In this document: positions 24,442 through 32,672 of the stretch, piece by piece | Numbering within the stretch: the stretch's first letter is position 1 | Layout: each line of letters begins with the position of its first letter | Source of the DNA: Gallionella sp. | GTDB lineage: Bacteria; Pseudomonadota; Gammaproteobacteria; Burkholderiales; Gallionellaceae | Direction: 5' to 3' | DNA length: 45,203 nt | Assembly: GCA_013044075.1 (NCBI GenBank) | Contig: JABEVG010000067.1 | Span: forward strand, 1-45,203 | Translations under genes and position numbers: made by a program | Notes under the pieces: model-generated | The model's database searches: none | What the model saw: only the letters and a program-made list of their open reading frames with translations | What the model was told of the DNA's origin: nothing

Positions 24442-24453
24442 CCCTTCACCGCA

Positions 24454-25953
24454 TCACTCACGTTTGCGTAACCCCCATGCTGCCGCCAGCAGCAAAGCAA
24501 TCAGCAGCAACACCGCCGCGTTGCCCCAGCGCACAAAAGGCGTGCTGCCCGCATAGCCTTGTGCCATGCCTTGCAGCACACCCTCCTCGTGTTGCGGCAA
24601 TTGCTGCAACACCCTGCCATCCACACCGATGATGGAGGTCACGCCGGTGTTGGTAGCACGCAGCATCATGCGTCCGCTCTCCAGCGCGCGCAGTTGCGAG
24701 ATCTGGTTGTGTTGTGCCGCCGCCAGCGAATACCCGTACCAGGCATCGTTGGTCACGTTCACCAGCAGCGTGGCTTGCGGCAGGGCGCGGATGATCTCCT
24801 CGCCGAACACATCCTCGTAGCAGATGTTGACCGCCACCTGTTGTCCCGCCACCGCCAGCGGGGCTTGAGTCGCACCGCCGCTGGTCAGGTCTCCCATCGG
24901 AATGTCGAGCACGCCGTTGATGAACCAGCCGAACAGCGGGCGCAACGGAATGAATTCACCGAAAGGAACAAGGTGCTGTTTGCGGTAATGCAAGTCATCC
25001 GCGTAGCGGTTCTCGGAGCTGCCCAGCGCGAACACGCTGTTGTAATAGCGTCCGTTGTCGCGCTCGAACGATCCGATCAGCACGTCGCCCGCATTGCGTT
25101 TGGCGTGCTCGCGGATTTGTTCTACCAGCCGCTGCGGGACCTCCTGGCGCAACAGCGGGAACGCGCTTTCCGGCAACACGGTTAGGCGCGCGGGTGTTCC
25201 CAATATCTGGCGACGATAGCTTTCCAGCATGCCGACCAATGCGTCTTCATTGAACTTGAGGTCTTGCGCGATATTGCCTTGCACCAGTGCCACGCTGAAC
25301 GGTTGTCCCTGGGGATGCGTCCAGGCCACATTGCGCAGCAGTGCGCCCGCTATCCACACGCTCAACAGAACCAGCAGCGCGAACTTGCCAGCACGACTCC
25401 AACGCACTTGCCACATCCATACCAGCAGTCCCGCACTGACCGCCACGACCAGCGATACGCCATACACACCGAGTAGCGGCGCATAACCGGCCAGTGGGCT
25501 ATCGCTGTGCGCATAGCCCATCGTCAACCAGGGGAAACCGGTGAACAGCGTGCCGCGCAGCCATTCCACCAGCACCCAGACGGCGGGCATGACCACCAGT
25601 AAACGTATGGGCGACGACGCGCCAAGACGCGCCTGGGCATAACCGGCCAGTGTTGGCAACAACGCCAGGAACGCCGCAAACAATAAAGTGGCGGGCAGTG
25701 CCAGCCACAACGGCATGTCGCCGTAATCGTGCAGTGCGACATATATCCAACTGATCCCGGTAGCGAAGAAGCCCAGCCCGAACCAGAAGCCCAGCTTGGC
25801 GGCATCCCACGCCGTGGCGGCGCGTTGCCACAAGAAGAATAACCCCGCAAGTGCCAGCACGGGCAGCGGGAACATGCCGAAAGGCGCGAAGCCGAACACG
25901 CAGGACGCACCCGCCAGCAAGGCTGGCGCGTTATTTTTGTCGATCAATTTCAT
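24454..25953 (-). CDS. lnt: Apolipoprotein N-acyltransferase
   Basis: A 499-residue inner-membrane enzyme that adds the third acyl chain to the N-terminal cysteine of lipoproteins. Six to seven membrane helices (~10-205) are followed by a periplasmic nitrilase domain (~218-470) with the triad E262 (LPESAFP), K325 (YRKQHLVPFGEF) and C378 (NICYEDVFG), then a last helix (~475-493). The length and triad spacing match E. coli Lnt. Lnt activity fits with the lipoproteins in this window (LptM and the 22061 gene). In other betaproteobacteria lnt usually sits between corC and glyQ; here six kilobases of other genes separate it from glyQ. Confidence 0.96.
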   Translation of the reverse strand: MKLIDKNNAPALLAGASCVFGFAPFGMFPLPVLALAGLFFLWQRAATAWDAAKLGFWFGLGFFATGISWIYVALHDYGDMPLWLALPATLLFAAFLALLPTLAGYAQARLGASSPIRLLVVMPAVWVLVEWLRGTLFTGFPWLTMGYAHSDSPLAGYAPLLGVYGVSLVVAVSAGLLVWMWQVRWSRAGKFALLVLLSVWIAGALLRNVAWTHPQGQPFSVALVQGNIAQDLKFNEDALVGMLESYRRQILGTPARLTVLPESAFPLLRQEVPQRLVEQIREHAKRNAGDVLIGSFERDNGRYYNSVFALGSSENRYADDLHYRKQHLVPFGEFIPLRPLFGWFINGVLDIPMGDLTSGGATQAPLAVAGQQVAVNICYEDVFGEEIIRALPQATLLVNVTNDAWYGYSLAAAQHNQISQLRALESGRMMLRATNTGVTSIIGVDGRVLQQLPQHEEGVLQGMAQGYAGSTPFVRWGNAAVLLLIALLLAAAWGLRKRE

Positions 25954-26042
25954 GCTGTTTTAGGTATGGTCATGCGATGGGCAAGACGCATTTGCAGGGG
26001 CGACAGTTTAGAGTATTTTCGTGCCACCAACCCGGTGTGCAG

Positions 26043-26552
26043 TCAGCGTGTGAACAGCGCGACGGCCCCGGGCTTTTGTGCCATGACCTGCTCGATCTCG
26101 TTTTGCGTCAATGGACCCTGGTGACGACCCACCAATTGGCCGGATGGCGCATAGAGCAAGCTGGTCGGCAAACCCAGCAGTCCGCCGAAATCTGCGGCGG
26201 TGTCCTCGTTGCCCAGCACGATGGGATAGGAAAGGGATTGCCGTGCGGCCATGTCCAACACTTCTTTGCGGCTTTTATACATCACCGCGACACCCAGCAC
26301 CTGCACGTCTTTGTGCTGCTGTTGCAAGGCAACGAGACCGGGTAATTCCTGGATACAGTCCGGACACCAGGGAGCCCAGAAATTGACCAGCACCCACTTG
26401 CCTTTTTGCCCGGAAAGTGTGTGGCGTACACCGTCCTTGTCCTTGAGACTCCAGTCGTCGGCGCAGGCCGACTGCATCGAACCCAATGAGATCAGCAGTG
26501 CCAACCCGCACACCACTTTGCGCATAACAGATAATTTTTTCCAGACCTTCAT
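26043..26552 (-). CDS. TlpA-like periplasmic thioredoxin-fold protein
   Basis: 169 residues with a signal peptide (~1-31, ending SACA). The thioredoxin fold follows, with active site WAPWCPDCIQE (C63, C66) and a cis-proline in LGLPTSLLY. The WCxDC centre and the TlpA/ResA-type insertion suggest a reductase for periplasmic protein disulfides or haem-protein maturation. It follows the outer-membrane protein gene by 16 bp on the same strand, so the two probably act together. An internal ATG at codon 10 is an alternative start. The WCPDC motif differs from the usual WCxPC of TlpA; proline is at the second position. Confidence 0.88.
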   Translation of the reverse strand: MKVWKKLSVMRKVVCGLALLISLGSMQSACADDWSLKDKDGVRHTLSGQKGKWVLVNFWAPWCPDCIQELPGLVALQQQHKDVQVLGVAVMYKSRKEVLDMAARQSLSYPIVLGNEDTAADFGGLLGLPTSLLYAPSGQLVGRHQGPLTQNEIEQVMAQKPGAVALFTR

Positions 26553-26568
26553 ATTTTGCCAGTCGCCA

Positions 26569-27606
26569 TTAGTCGAAAGATTGTCTCACACCCATAGTGA
26601 ACGTGTAACGCGGAACCAGCTGCAGGCCAATCACATTCTGGTAAACGGGCAGTTGGAGAAAGCTGTACAAAGAGACACCGCCACCCAGCCGCATTAAAAC
26701 ACCGGGAGACAGATAGGCCAGCGTGCCACCGGTGGAGAGCATGCCGGTGACCGGATTAGCCGGAGCGGCGAGCGTGTCCATCTGACGGCTGATCACATTC
26801 AGTTGCAGCATAGGCGAGATCTTTGCTCCGTAGCCCGCGTAACCTATGCCGCTATTCCAGGAATAAGCGTCACCGGGACGGTAATAAATATTGCCCAGCG
26901 CGGCTTGGGTGGCAACGGCATGCTGGATCGTGCCCTGCGTGAACCAGCCATAACTATCCACAGTGCCGCTGGTATAGCCTCCCAGGATCACATCGGTCGA
27001 CCCTGTGCCCAGTTGCAGGGTCGGATCGAGCGGTGTACCCGCAGCCGTTCCCGCGTTGAAGTTCGCGCCGGTGTTACCGGTGGGCAGCTTGATTCCTGCG
27101 ACGATACCCGACACTTGATTCTCCGAAAATCCGTTGTACCGCCCCACCACTTTAATGTCACCGATGCCGCTGTCAGCGGAGCTGGAGTAACTCGAACCCA
27201 GCGGGGCGGTCGTGCCATAAGTGCCGTGGGTGCGATTAAGATAAGGGATCTGCGCACTGACTCCCCAGGTATCGTCGTTGTAGATCAGCGATGCCGTCGT
27301 TATTTCGGATTTGGTATAAGCCTCAACTTCCTGACCCGCTGCCACCTGGTTGTTGATCAATGCCGGTGACGCACCGCCCGAACCGTAGCGTTGCTGGTTC
27401 TGGTTGATGAATGTGGAAGAAACATCCACGGTAAAGCCCGGTCTGGTGGTATTTCCTTCCGTGTTCCAATCGTTGGACAAGGTGTCTCCGCAAGCCGCAC
27501 AGGCCCGCGCGGTGTTCATCGCGATGACCGGAGCAAGGATGAGGGCAGTGACGATGGCGACGCGCAGGGAGGTGTGCAAAATCGGCAAATGGCGAGTCGC
27601 GTTCAT
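26569..27606 (-). CDS. Outer-membrane beta-barrel protein with an N-terminal CxxC motif
   Basis: 345 residues from ATG 27606. After a signal peptide (to about ARA, residue ~36) the mature protein starts with CAACGDTLSNDW, then alternating amphipathic strands rich in Gly, Ser, Thr and Tyr (for example SGIGDIKVVGRYNGF, DVILGGYTSGTVDSYGWF, GVSLYSFLQLPVYQNVIGLQ). It ends YTFTMGVRQSFD, close to an outer-membrane C-terminal strand signature. It resembles the barrel family annotated as phenol-degradation MetA-like or transporter, but the substrate is unknown. The Cys pair at the mature N-terminus, together with the TlpA-like protein encoded 16 bp downstream, suggests a redox or metal-linked function. 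Confidence 0.72.
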   Translation of the reverse strand: MNATRHLPILHTSLRVAIVTALILAPVIAMNTARACAACGDTLSNDWNTEGNTTRPGFTVDVSSTFINQNQQRYGSGGASPALINNQVAAGQEVEAYTKSEITTASLIYNDDTWGVSAQIPYLNRTHGTYGTTAPLGSSYSSSADSGIGDIKVVGRYNGFSENQVSGIVAGIKLPTGNTGANFNAGTAAGTPLDPTLQLGTGSTDVILGGYTSGTVDSYGWFTQGTIQHAVATQAALGNIYYRPGDAYSWNSGIGYAGYGAKISPMLQLNVISRQMDTLAAPANPVTGMLSTGGTLAYLSPGVLMRLGGGVSLYSFLQLPVYQNVIGLQLVPRYTFTMGVRQSFD

Positions 27607-27776
27607 GGCATGAGGCTGCTTAAAGTTCGAATGATGGCGGGGATTATAACGACCGTGCGGCTTCGTTCCCTGCGGCATATTGTCGCAGCGGCGATTGGCA
27701 TTTTTTATGTCCGCACCTGCAATAGCGTAGAATCCGCACCTCGCGCAATTCCCGCCGCTTCATACGCTTTACTATC

Positions 27777-28508
27777 ATGGAAAAAATCCGCCTGTCCAAA
27801 CGCATGTCCGAACTCGGTCTGTGCTCCCGCCGCGAGGCCGATATCTATATCGAAAAAGGCTGGGTCGAAGTCGATGGCATGCCGGTCAGCCAACTCGGCA
27901 GCAAGGTGACCGCCGAGCAAAAGATCACGCTGCGCACACCCGCGCAGAACACACAGCAAGAGCGCGTCACCATCATCATGAACAAGCCCGTCGCCTATGT
28001 TTCCGGCCAAGCCGAACACGGTTACAAACCCGCCAGCGTATTATTCGACGAGAGCACGCGCTGGGCGAACGATCCGTCGCCCACCCGTTTCCACCGCAGC
28101 CAGCATCTGGGCCTCGCCCCCGCAGGCCGCCTGGACATTGATTCGCAGGGCTTGCTGGTGCTCACCCAGGATGGCCGCATCGCCAAGCAATTGATAGGCG
28201 AAGACTCCAAAGTGGATAAAGAATATCTGGTGCGCGTGCAGGGCAAACTGGAGGACAGCGGCCTCGCACTGTTGTGCCAGGGGCTCAAGCTGGACGGCGA
28301 ATATCTCAAACCCGCCAAAGTCACCTGGCAGAATGAAGACCAGTTGCGCTTCGTGTTGCGTGAAGGCAAGAAACGCCAGATCCGCCGCATGTGCGAACTG
28401 GTCGGATTGAAAGTCACCGGCCTGAAACGCATCCGCATCGGCAAAGTGAAGCTGGGTGATCTGCCCGTCGGGCAGTGGCGTTATCTGGGCGAGAACGAAC
28501 AGTTCTGA
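27777..28508 (+). CDS. RsuA/RluB/E/F-family pseudouridine synthase
   Basis: 243 residues. The N-terminal S4 RNA-binding domain (~3-60, IRLSKRMSELGLCSRREADI) precedes a catalytic domain with GRLDIDSQGLLVLT and the catalytic D120. The later KEYLVRV and KKRQIRRMCELVGLKVTGLKR motifs are also present. It converts specific uridines of rRNA (or a tRNA) to pseudouridine. The spacing and RTPAQNTQQERV linker look RluF-like (23S U2604 and tRNA-Tyr in E. coli), but the exact target cannot be fixed by eye. It is divergent from the outer-membrane protein gene and convergent with the DUF302 gene. Confidence 0.93.
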   Translation: MEKIRLSKRMSELGLCSRREADIYIEKGWVEVDGMPVSQLGSKVTAEQKITLRTPAQNTQQERVTIIMNKPVAYVSGQAEHGYKPASVLFDESTRWANDPSPTRFHRSQHLGLAPAGRLDIDSQGLLVLTQDGRIAKQLIGEDSKVDKEYLVRVQGKLEDSGLALLCQGLKLDGEYLKPAKVTWQNEDQLRFVLREGKKRQIRRMCELVGLKVTGLKRIRIGKVKLGDLPVGQWRYLGENEQF

Positions 28509-28538
28509 TACACGCGGCGTGCAGTATTCCCGTCGGGT

Positions 28539-28928
28539 TTATACGTTCTTCAGTGCGCGCTCGATCTTCACATCGGCCTCGCGCGCCAGCTCGGCGAGTT
28601 TGCTATCACCCAATATCCGCATCATCGCGGTCGGCATGACAAATTCCAGCGAGATTTTTCCCGGTCCGATTTCACGGATCACCGCGTTGCAAGGCAACAG
28701 ACTCGCCACATCGCTGTTCGCGGTGTAAGCCTCGTACGCCAGGTTCGGGTTGCATGCGCCAAGAATCACCGTGGGGATAACGTCCTTGCCGGTTTTCTCC
28801 TTGATCTTGCTGTGCATGTCGATGCGGGTGAGTACGCCAAATCCTTCTGCCGCAAGTGCCTTGGTTGCGCGCTCGATGGCATGGTCGACGGTGTCCGGGA
28901 TTTCGCGTTTGAAATTGATCGCGGTCAT
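28539..28928 (-). CDS. DUF302 domain protein
   Basis: 129 residues from ATG 28928. It is a compact DUF302 (TT1751-like) fold: REIPDTVDHAIERATKALAA, then EGFGVLTRIDMHSKIKEKTG, VIPTVILGACNPNLAYEAYT, LLPCNAVIREIGPGKISLEF and FVMPTAMMRILGD. Members are small soluble proteins, sometimes fused to redox or haem domains, and their function is not established. Two cysteines lie in conserved positions (GACNP and LLPC). The much longer open frame upstream (to 29231) is not protein-like, and no relative has such an extension. It is convergent with the pseudouridine synthase. Confidence 0.88.
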   Translation of the reverse strand: MTAINFKREIPDTVDHAIERATKALAAEGFGVLTRIDMHSKIKEKTGKDVIPTVILGACNPNLAYEAYTANSDVASLLPCNAVIREIGPGKISLEFVMPTAMMRILGDSKLAELAREADVKIERALKNV

Positions 28929-29004
28929 GGTATTGCTCCGATGTAAACAAGGTTGTCGGACATCATAACGCAAATGTCCCACAACACGGCCTGCGCACAT
29001 CTTC

Positions 29005-29925
29005 TTACATGCCGGCGATCTCGTTCCCCTTTGAAGCGTAGTCGATAAAATTCTGCATTCCGGGTGTAAGCTGTTTCTGATGATGCACAAGCAGGCTAAA
29101 CCGCCGATTGAGACTCCCAAAAACCGTCTTGAGCTTGACCAACCTGCCGGTTTCCAGCGCGTCGGCGACAACGAAGCGCGACAGGCAGGCGATGCCCAAC
29201 CCCTGTACCGCGCTTTGCTTGATGGCTTCATGATCGTTGAACTCCAGCGTGCTTTTTAATTGCGGTATATGCGGCAGCAATGCCTGTTCCAGCGCATCGC
29301 GGGTCGCTGAACCTCGTTCGCGCAACAACCAGTTGGTAGTAACTAGTCGTTTGGACGGTATAAGACGTTCACCATACTCCCTGACAACAGGATGATCGGG
29401 AGCCGCAACCAGTAAAAGCTCGTCCTGCAACCATGGCAGCACTGCAATATCCGGCCTGTGACACGGCCCTTCGACCAAGCCAATATCCACCTCAAAACCA
29501 GCCACCTTGGCTGCGATCTCGGCCGTGCTCGCGACGACGACCTGTAACGGTGGCGTGACATCACCCAATACCATGCCTTGCGAATGCCAGTAATCGGCCA
29601 ATAAGCGCGGCAGCAGATAATTGCCTATGGTCAGACTTGCGCCAATGATGAGCAAACTGGGGGCGGTACCGAGATAGCTCTGCTCCAGACTTTCGGCACC
29701 ATTCAGCACAGCCATGGCCTGCGGCAACATGGCTCGCCCGTGATCGTTCAACTGCAACCGCTTGCCTACCCGATCAAACAGCTGCACGTTCACTGTCCGT
29801 TCCAACTCGGCAATGGCCGCGCTAATGGCCGATTGCGACAGTGAAATGCGCTCGCCAGCGGCTGTGGCACTCCCACTTTGCGCGATGGCGACAAAGATTT
29901 GTAGCTGCCTTAGCGTCAATCGCAT
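29005..29925 (-). CDS. LysR-family regulator (YeiE/CbbR-like)
   Basis: 306 residues. The N-terminal winged helix (RLTLRQLQIFVAIAQSGSAT ... ISLSQSAISAAIAELE) is followed by a two-lobe effector domain. ATG 29925 has GGGGA a few bases upstream; a GTG at 29937 in frame is possible. The sequence most resembles YeiE and related regulators. YeiE is reported to sense sulfite, and it lies beside yeiH in E. coli as here. It is divergent from the membrane protein gene at 30059 and probably controls it from the shared 133-bp region, which contains a TTATC-N9-GATAA operator-like palindrome. Confidence 0.9.
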   Translation of the reverse strand: MRLTLRQLQIFVAIAQSGSATAAGERISLSQSAISAAIAELERTVNVQLFDRVGKRLQLNDHGRAMLPQAMAVLNGAESLEQSYLGTAPSLLIIGASLTIGNYLLPRLLADYWHSQGMVLGDVTPPLQVVVASTAEIAAKVAGFEVDIGLVEGPCHRPDIAVLPWLQDELLLVAAPDHPVVREYGERLIPSKRLVTTNWLLRERGSATRDALEQALLPHIPQLKSTLEFNDHEAIKQSAVQGLGIACLSRFVVADALETGRLVKLKTVFGSLNRRFSLLVHHQKQLTPGMQNFIDYASKGNEIAGM

Positions 29926-29955
29926 ACGTTTCCCCACCGAGCCAAAAGTCTCAAT

Positions 29956-29974
29956 TTATCATTTTTATTGATAA
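29956..29974. promoter_or_regulatory. LysR-type operator in the yeiH intergenic region
   Basis: TTATC - nine bases - GATAA is a perfect interrupted palindrome with the T-N11-A core of LysR-type operators. It lies between the divergent LysR gene and the yeiH-like gene. Confidence 0.6.
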
Positions 29975-30058
29975 GAAACACAAACACAATCCATTTAGTT
30001 TATATGCCTGAGGGCTGTAAAGTGCGACCACAACAGCCACCCTCAAGAATTTGTACAA

Positions 30059-31102
30059 ATGCCCACCTCTAGCAAGCACTATCTATCCGGCATTTTTCTG
30101 AGTCTGTCCATCGCCATGCTTTCGCTGCTGCTTGGGCAAAACCACTGGTTCCAAGCACATGCCATAGGTGCGCTGACTTTGTCCATACTGTTGGGTATTT
30201 TGATCGGCAACACGGTGTTCCCGCTGATTGCACACCACAGCATGAGCGGCGTACTGTTCTCGAAACAACGCCTCCTGCAACTCGGCATTGTTTTATACGG
30301 CTTCAGACTGACTTTTGCCGACATCGCGCACATCGGCTTGGAAGGGGTGATGATCGACGCCATGGTCCTCTCCAGCACTTTTTCCTTGGCGTTGTTCGTC
30401 GGGTGCAAACTACTCAAGCTCGATATCAATACTGTGATACTGATAGGAGCAGGCAGCGCGATCTGCGGAGCGGCCGCCGTCATGGCGACCGAGCCGGTCA
30501 TACGCGGCCGTGCCGAGCATGTGTCGGTCGCCGTTGCTACGGTGATCGTGTTCGGTACACTCGGCATGCTGCTCTATCCTGTGCTGTCCCACTGGAATCA
30601 AGTCTGGCATCTCCTGCCTCCCTCGCCTGAAGCGTTCGGTATTTTTACCGGCTCTACGATCCACGAAGTCGCGCAAGTCGTTGCCGCAGCAAAACCGCTG
30701 GGCGATGCCGCCACTGACACGGCTGTGATCACCAAGATGGTCAGGGTCATGATGCTGGCTCCATTTCTGATCCTGTTGTCGGTCTACGTCACGCGCACCC
30801 GACCGGCCATTTCTGACGAACCCAAGACGGCAATCAACCTCCCCTGGTTTGCGTTGCTGTTCGTGGCTGTGATCGCTATGAATTCGCTTGCGATTTTGCC
30901 GCAACACTTGGTTGGCGCTGCCATAAACCTCGACTCCCTGTTGCTCGCCACAGCCATGGCCGCTTTGGGATTGTGCACACACTTTACCGCGATTAGTAAA
31001 GCTGGCTATAAACCACTGCTGCTGGGTGGCATCCTGTTTGCCTGGTTGGTGCTAGGTGGTGGCCTGATCAACTGGTCGATGATGGCCGACAATTATCAAT
31101 GA
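30059..31102 (+). CDS. yeiH: UPF0324/YeiH family membrane protein, putative sulfate or anion exporter
   Basis: A 347-residue polytopic protein of about ten to eleven helices. The start MPTSSKHYLSGIFLSLSIAM, the IGNTVFPLIAHHSMSGVLFS segment, GAGSAICGAAAVMATEPVIR and GSTIHEVAQVVAAAKPLGDA are all family hallmarks. The family is annotated as a putative sulfate exporter, with no firm substrate. The neighbouring LysR regulator is of the YeiE type, linked in other bacteria to sulfite, so sulfur oxyanion export is a reasonable guess. No strong ribosome-binding site is seen before ATG 30059. Confidence 0.92.
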   Translation: MPTSSKHYLSGIFLSLSIAMLSLLLGQNHWFQAHAIGALTLSILLGILIGNTVFPLIAHHSMSGVLFSKQRLLQLGIVLYGFRLTFADIAHIGLEGVMIDAMVLSSTFSLALFVGCKLLKLDINTVILIGAGSAICGAAAVMATEPVIRGRAEHVSVAVATVIVFGTLGMLLYPVLSHWNQVWHLLPPSPEAFGIFTGSTIHEVAQVVAAAKPLGDAATDTAVITKMVRVMMLAPFLILLSVYVTRTRPAISDEPKTAINLPWFALLFVAVIAMNSLAILPQHLVGAAINLDSLLLATAMAALGLCTHFTAISKAGYKPLLLGGILFAWLVLGGGLINWSMMADNYQ

Positions 31103-31190
31103 ACAGCAGGGCAGGGCGGGAAATGGGGGGCTAGGCGCAATGTTGGCAAGCTCTATATCCGCGCCTTACGCTTTGTTTGGCTTTTGCATG

Positions 31191-31207
31191 CTCTGACTGG
31201 GTCAGAG
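31191..31207. repeat. Short perfect hairpin after yeiH
   Basis: CTCTGAC - TGG - GTCAGAG: a 7-bp stem with a three-base loop, followed by TATTGTTCCC. It lies in the 164-bp gap between convergent yeiH and the SPOR gene. It could be a weak terminator or a REP-type hairpin. The GGGTCAGAGTA word resembles, from memory, REP elements associated with RAYT transposases, but no transposase gene is nearby. Confidence 0.45.
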
Positions 31208-31266
31208 TATTGTTCCCGGCAGCCTGAGTGAAAACTTTAAAGAACAAGTTCTGTTTGAAAAAACAG

Positions 31267-31950
31267 CTAATGACACGCCACCTTCTTCAGCTCACTGGCT
31301 GGAAAATCCTTTTGCAGCCCGGCAAGTCTGTCTGCGGTCTGACCATCGAGCGCGTTGAACACGAACACTGTGGCTTTGAGCTTGCTGGCCCGCTCGCCTA
31401 TCTTCGCGCTGCGAATCTCTTTGGCGGCCAGACTTTCCAGGAATTTTTGCGCGGCTTCTTCGGACTTGAACACGCCCAGCGAGATCGCGTGTTGCCATTC
31501 TCCCGCTTCCTGCACCACAAAATATTCATCGACCCCGCGCGCCTTGAGCTGTGCGATCTTCTGGTTGATGGCTGCTTTGTCTTTGAGCGGCGGGATGTAT
31601 ACCCAGTAGCCGATGTTGTACTCGACCGTTCGCTGCGATAGCTTGCCGCCCAGTTGCAATTTCGCCAATGCCTCACTCCCGCGTTTCAGGTCATCCCCGG
31701 AAAAGTCGCTCCACTCCATACATACCGTCGCGGATTTTTCTTTGGCATCGGACGGCACAGTGGCGGACACGCCGGACGATGAAGCCACCGGCAGCGAGGC
31801 GGCTTGGGCCGGTTCCTTGAGCAAACGTATCTTGGCTTCATTCAGGGCGGGCTGCGCGACCACCACCGCCCCGTCACCCAACAGGTCGCCGCGCATCACC
31901 GCGAACAACACCAGGTTAGCCACCAGTAATATCCCGAACAACACTTTCAT
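31267..31950 (-). CDS. SPOR-domain protein
   Basis: 227 residues. A single N-terminal membrane helix (~3-18, VLFGILLVANLVLFAVM) is followed by a low-complexity Ala/Ser periplasmic linker and a C-terminal SPOR domain (~105-185; NIGYWVYIPPLKDKAAINQK ... SLGVFKSEEAAQKFLESL), which binds denuded peptidoglycan at the septum. A further ~40 residues (SKLKATVFVFNALDGQTADR) complete the protein. The start ATG overlaps the coaX TGA by one base (TGATG). This birA-coaX-SPOR order is common in betaproteobacteria. A one-pass SPOR protein of this kind is usually a minor cell-division or envelope factor. Confidence 0.88.
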   Translation of the reverse strand: MKVLFGILLVANLVLFAVMRGDLLGDGAVVVAQPALNEAKIRLLKEPAQAASLPVASSSGVSATVPSDAKEKSATVCMEWSDFSGDDLKRGSEALAKLQLGGKLSQRTVEYNIGYWVYIPPLKDKAAINQKIAQLKARGVDEYFVVQEAGEWQHAISLGVFKSEEAAQKFLESLAAKEIRSAKIGERASKLKATVFVFNALDGQTADRLAGLQKDFPASELKKVACH

Positions 31951-32672
31951 CACGCGCCTGTCTCCTGAGAAATGATCCCGAGTCCCTGCAATACCAAATC
32001 TGCCACCGCATCAACCGGCAGTCCAATCAATTCCAATAACGGTTGCGCCGCCCCGCCGCTCAACAACACCGGTGCATCCCGCTTGCCCAGCAATTCGTGC
32101 TGATGCCGTATCGCGCCGCAGGTGGCGTGCAGTGCGCCACTCCAAACTGCGTCGGCGGTATTCACCGGAAAGTCCGCGAATTGGCCTGTGCTTTTTTGTA
32201 ATTGCGCCGCCGTGGCGACGACACTGTTTTGCATCAACGCAATCCCGGGCAGGATCAGTCCGCCCAGAAACTCGCCGTTATCCGACAGCGCGTCTATGGT
32301 GGTGGCGGTGCCGCAATTCACCACCAGAGCGGACTTGCCGATGCGCCGCCAGGCCGCGATCAATGCCGCCCATCGGTCGCTGCCCAGTTGTTCGGGTGAC
32401 GTGTAGCCATTGCTCACCCCGCATTGTTGTCGCTGCGCGACGATGAACCGCGCTTGCCACCCGCGCGCTGCGCAAGCCGCCTGGATGTGCCGCGCGACCT
32501 CCGCCCCCGCCACGTTGCTCACCCACACTTCGTTCACGGCGGGCAGATGCGCCACCCGTGCGTCTAGTGTGTGCGCCTGATCGCCGGGCACCGCAGCCAG
32601 GTGCAGCCACTCGTCACCGGCCAGCAGTGCCCATTTGATACGTGTATTGCCGGCATCGATCAACAGTTTCAT
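31950..32672 (-). CDS. coaX: Type III pantothenate kinase
   Basis: A 240-residue ASKHA-fold kinase that phosphorylates pantothenate as the first step of CoA synthesis. PHOSPHATE 1-type LLIDAGNTRIKWALL is at the N-terminus, PHOSPHATE 2-type LVVNCGTATTIDALSDNGEF is in the middle, and the GGLILPGIALM loop and QSVW-like AVWSGALHATCGAI segment follow. ATG 32672 overlaps the birA TGA by one base. A GTG at 32675 is the alternative. Type III enzymes are insensitive to CoA feedback, unlike type I CoaA. Confidence 0.95.
   Translation of the reverse strand: MKLLIDAGNTRIKWALLAGDEWLHLAAVPGDQAHTLDARVAHLPAVNEVWVSNVAGAEVARHIQAACAARGWQARFIVAQRQQCGVSNGYTSPEQLGSDRWAALIAAWRRIGKSALVVNCGTATTIDALSDNGEFLGGLILPGIALMQNSVVATAAQLQKSTGQFADFPVNTADAVWSGALHATCGAIRHQHELLGKRDAPVLLSGGAAQPLLELIGLPVDAVADLVLQGLGIISQETGA

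Noticed and set aside
28929-29231. N-terminal extension of the DUF302 protein
   Set aside because: The 101 upstream in-frame codons are Arg/Ser/Cys-rich and not protein-like; the fold starts at MTAINFKREIPD.
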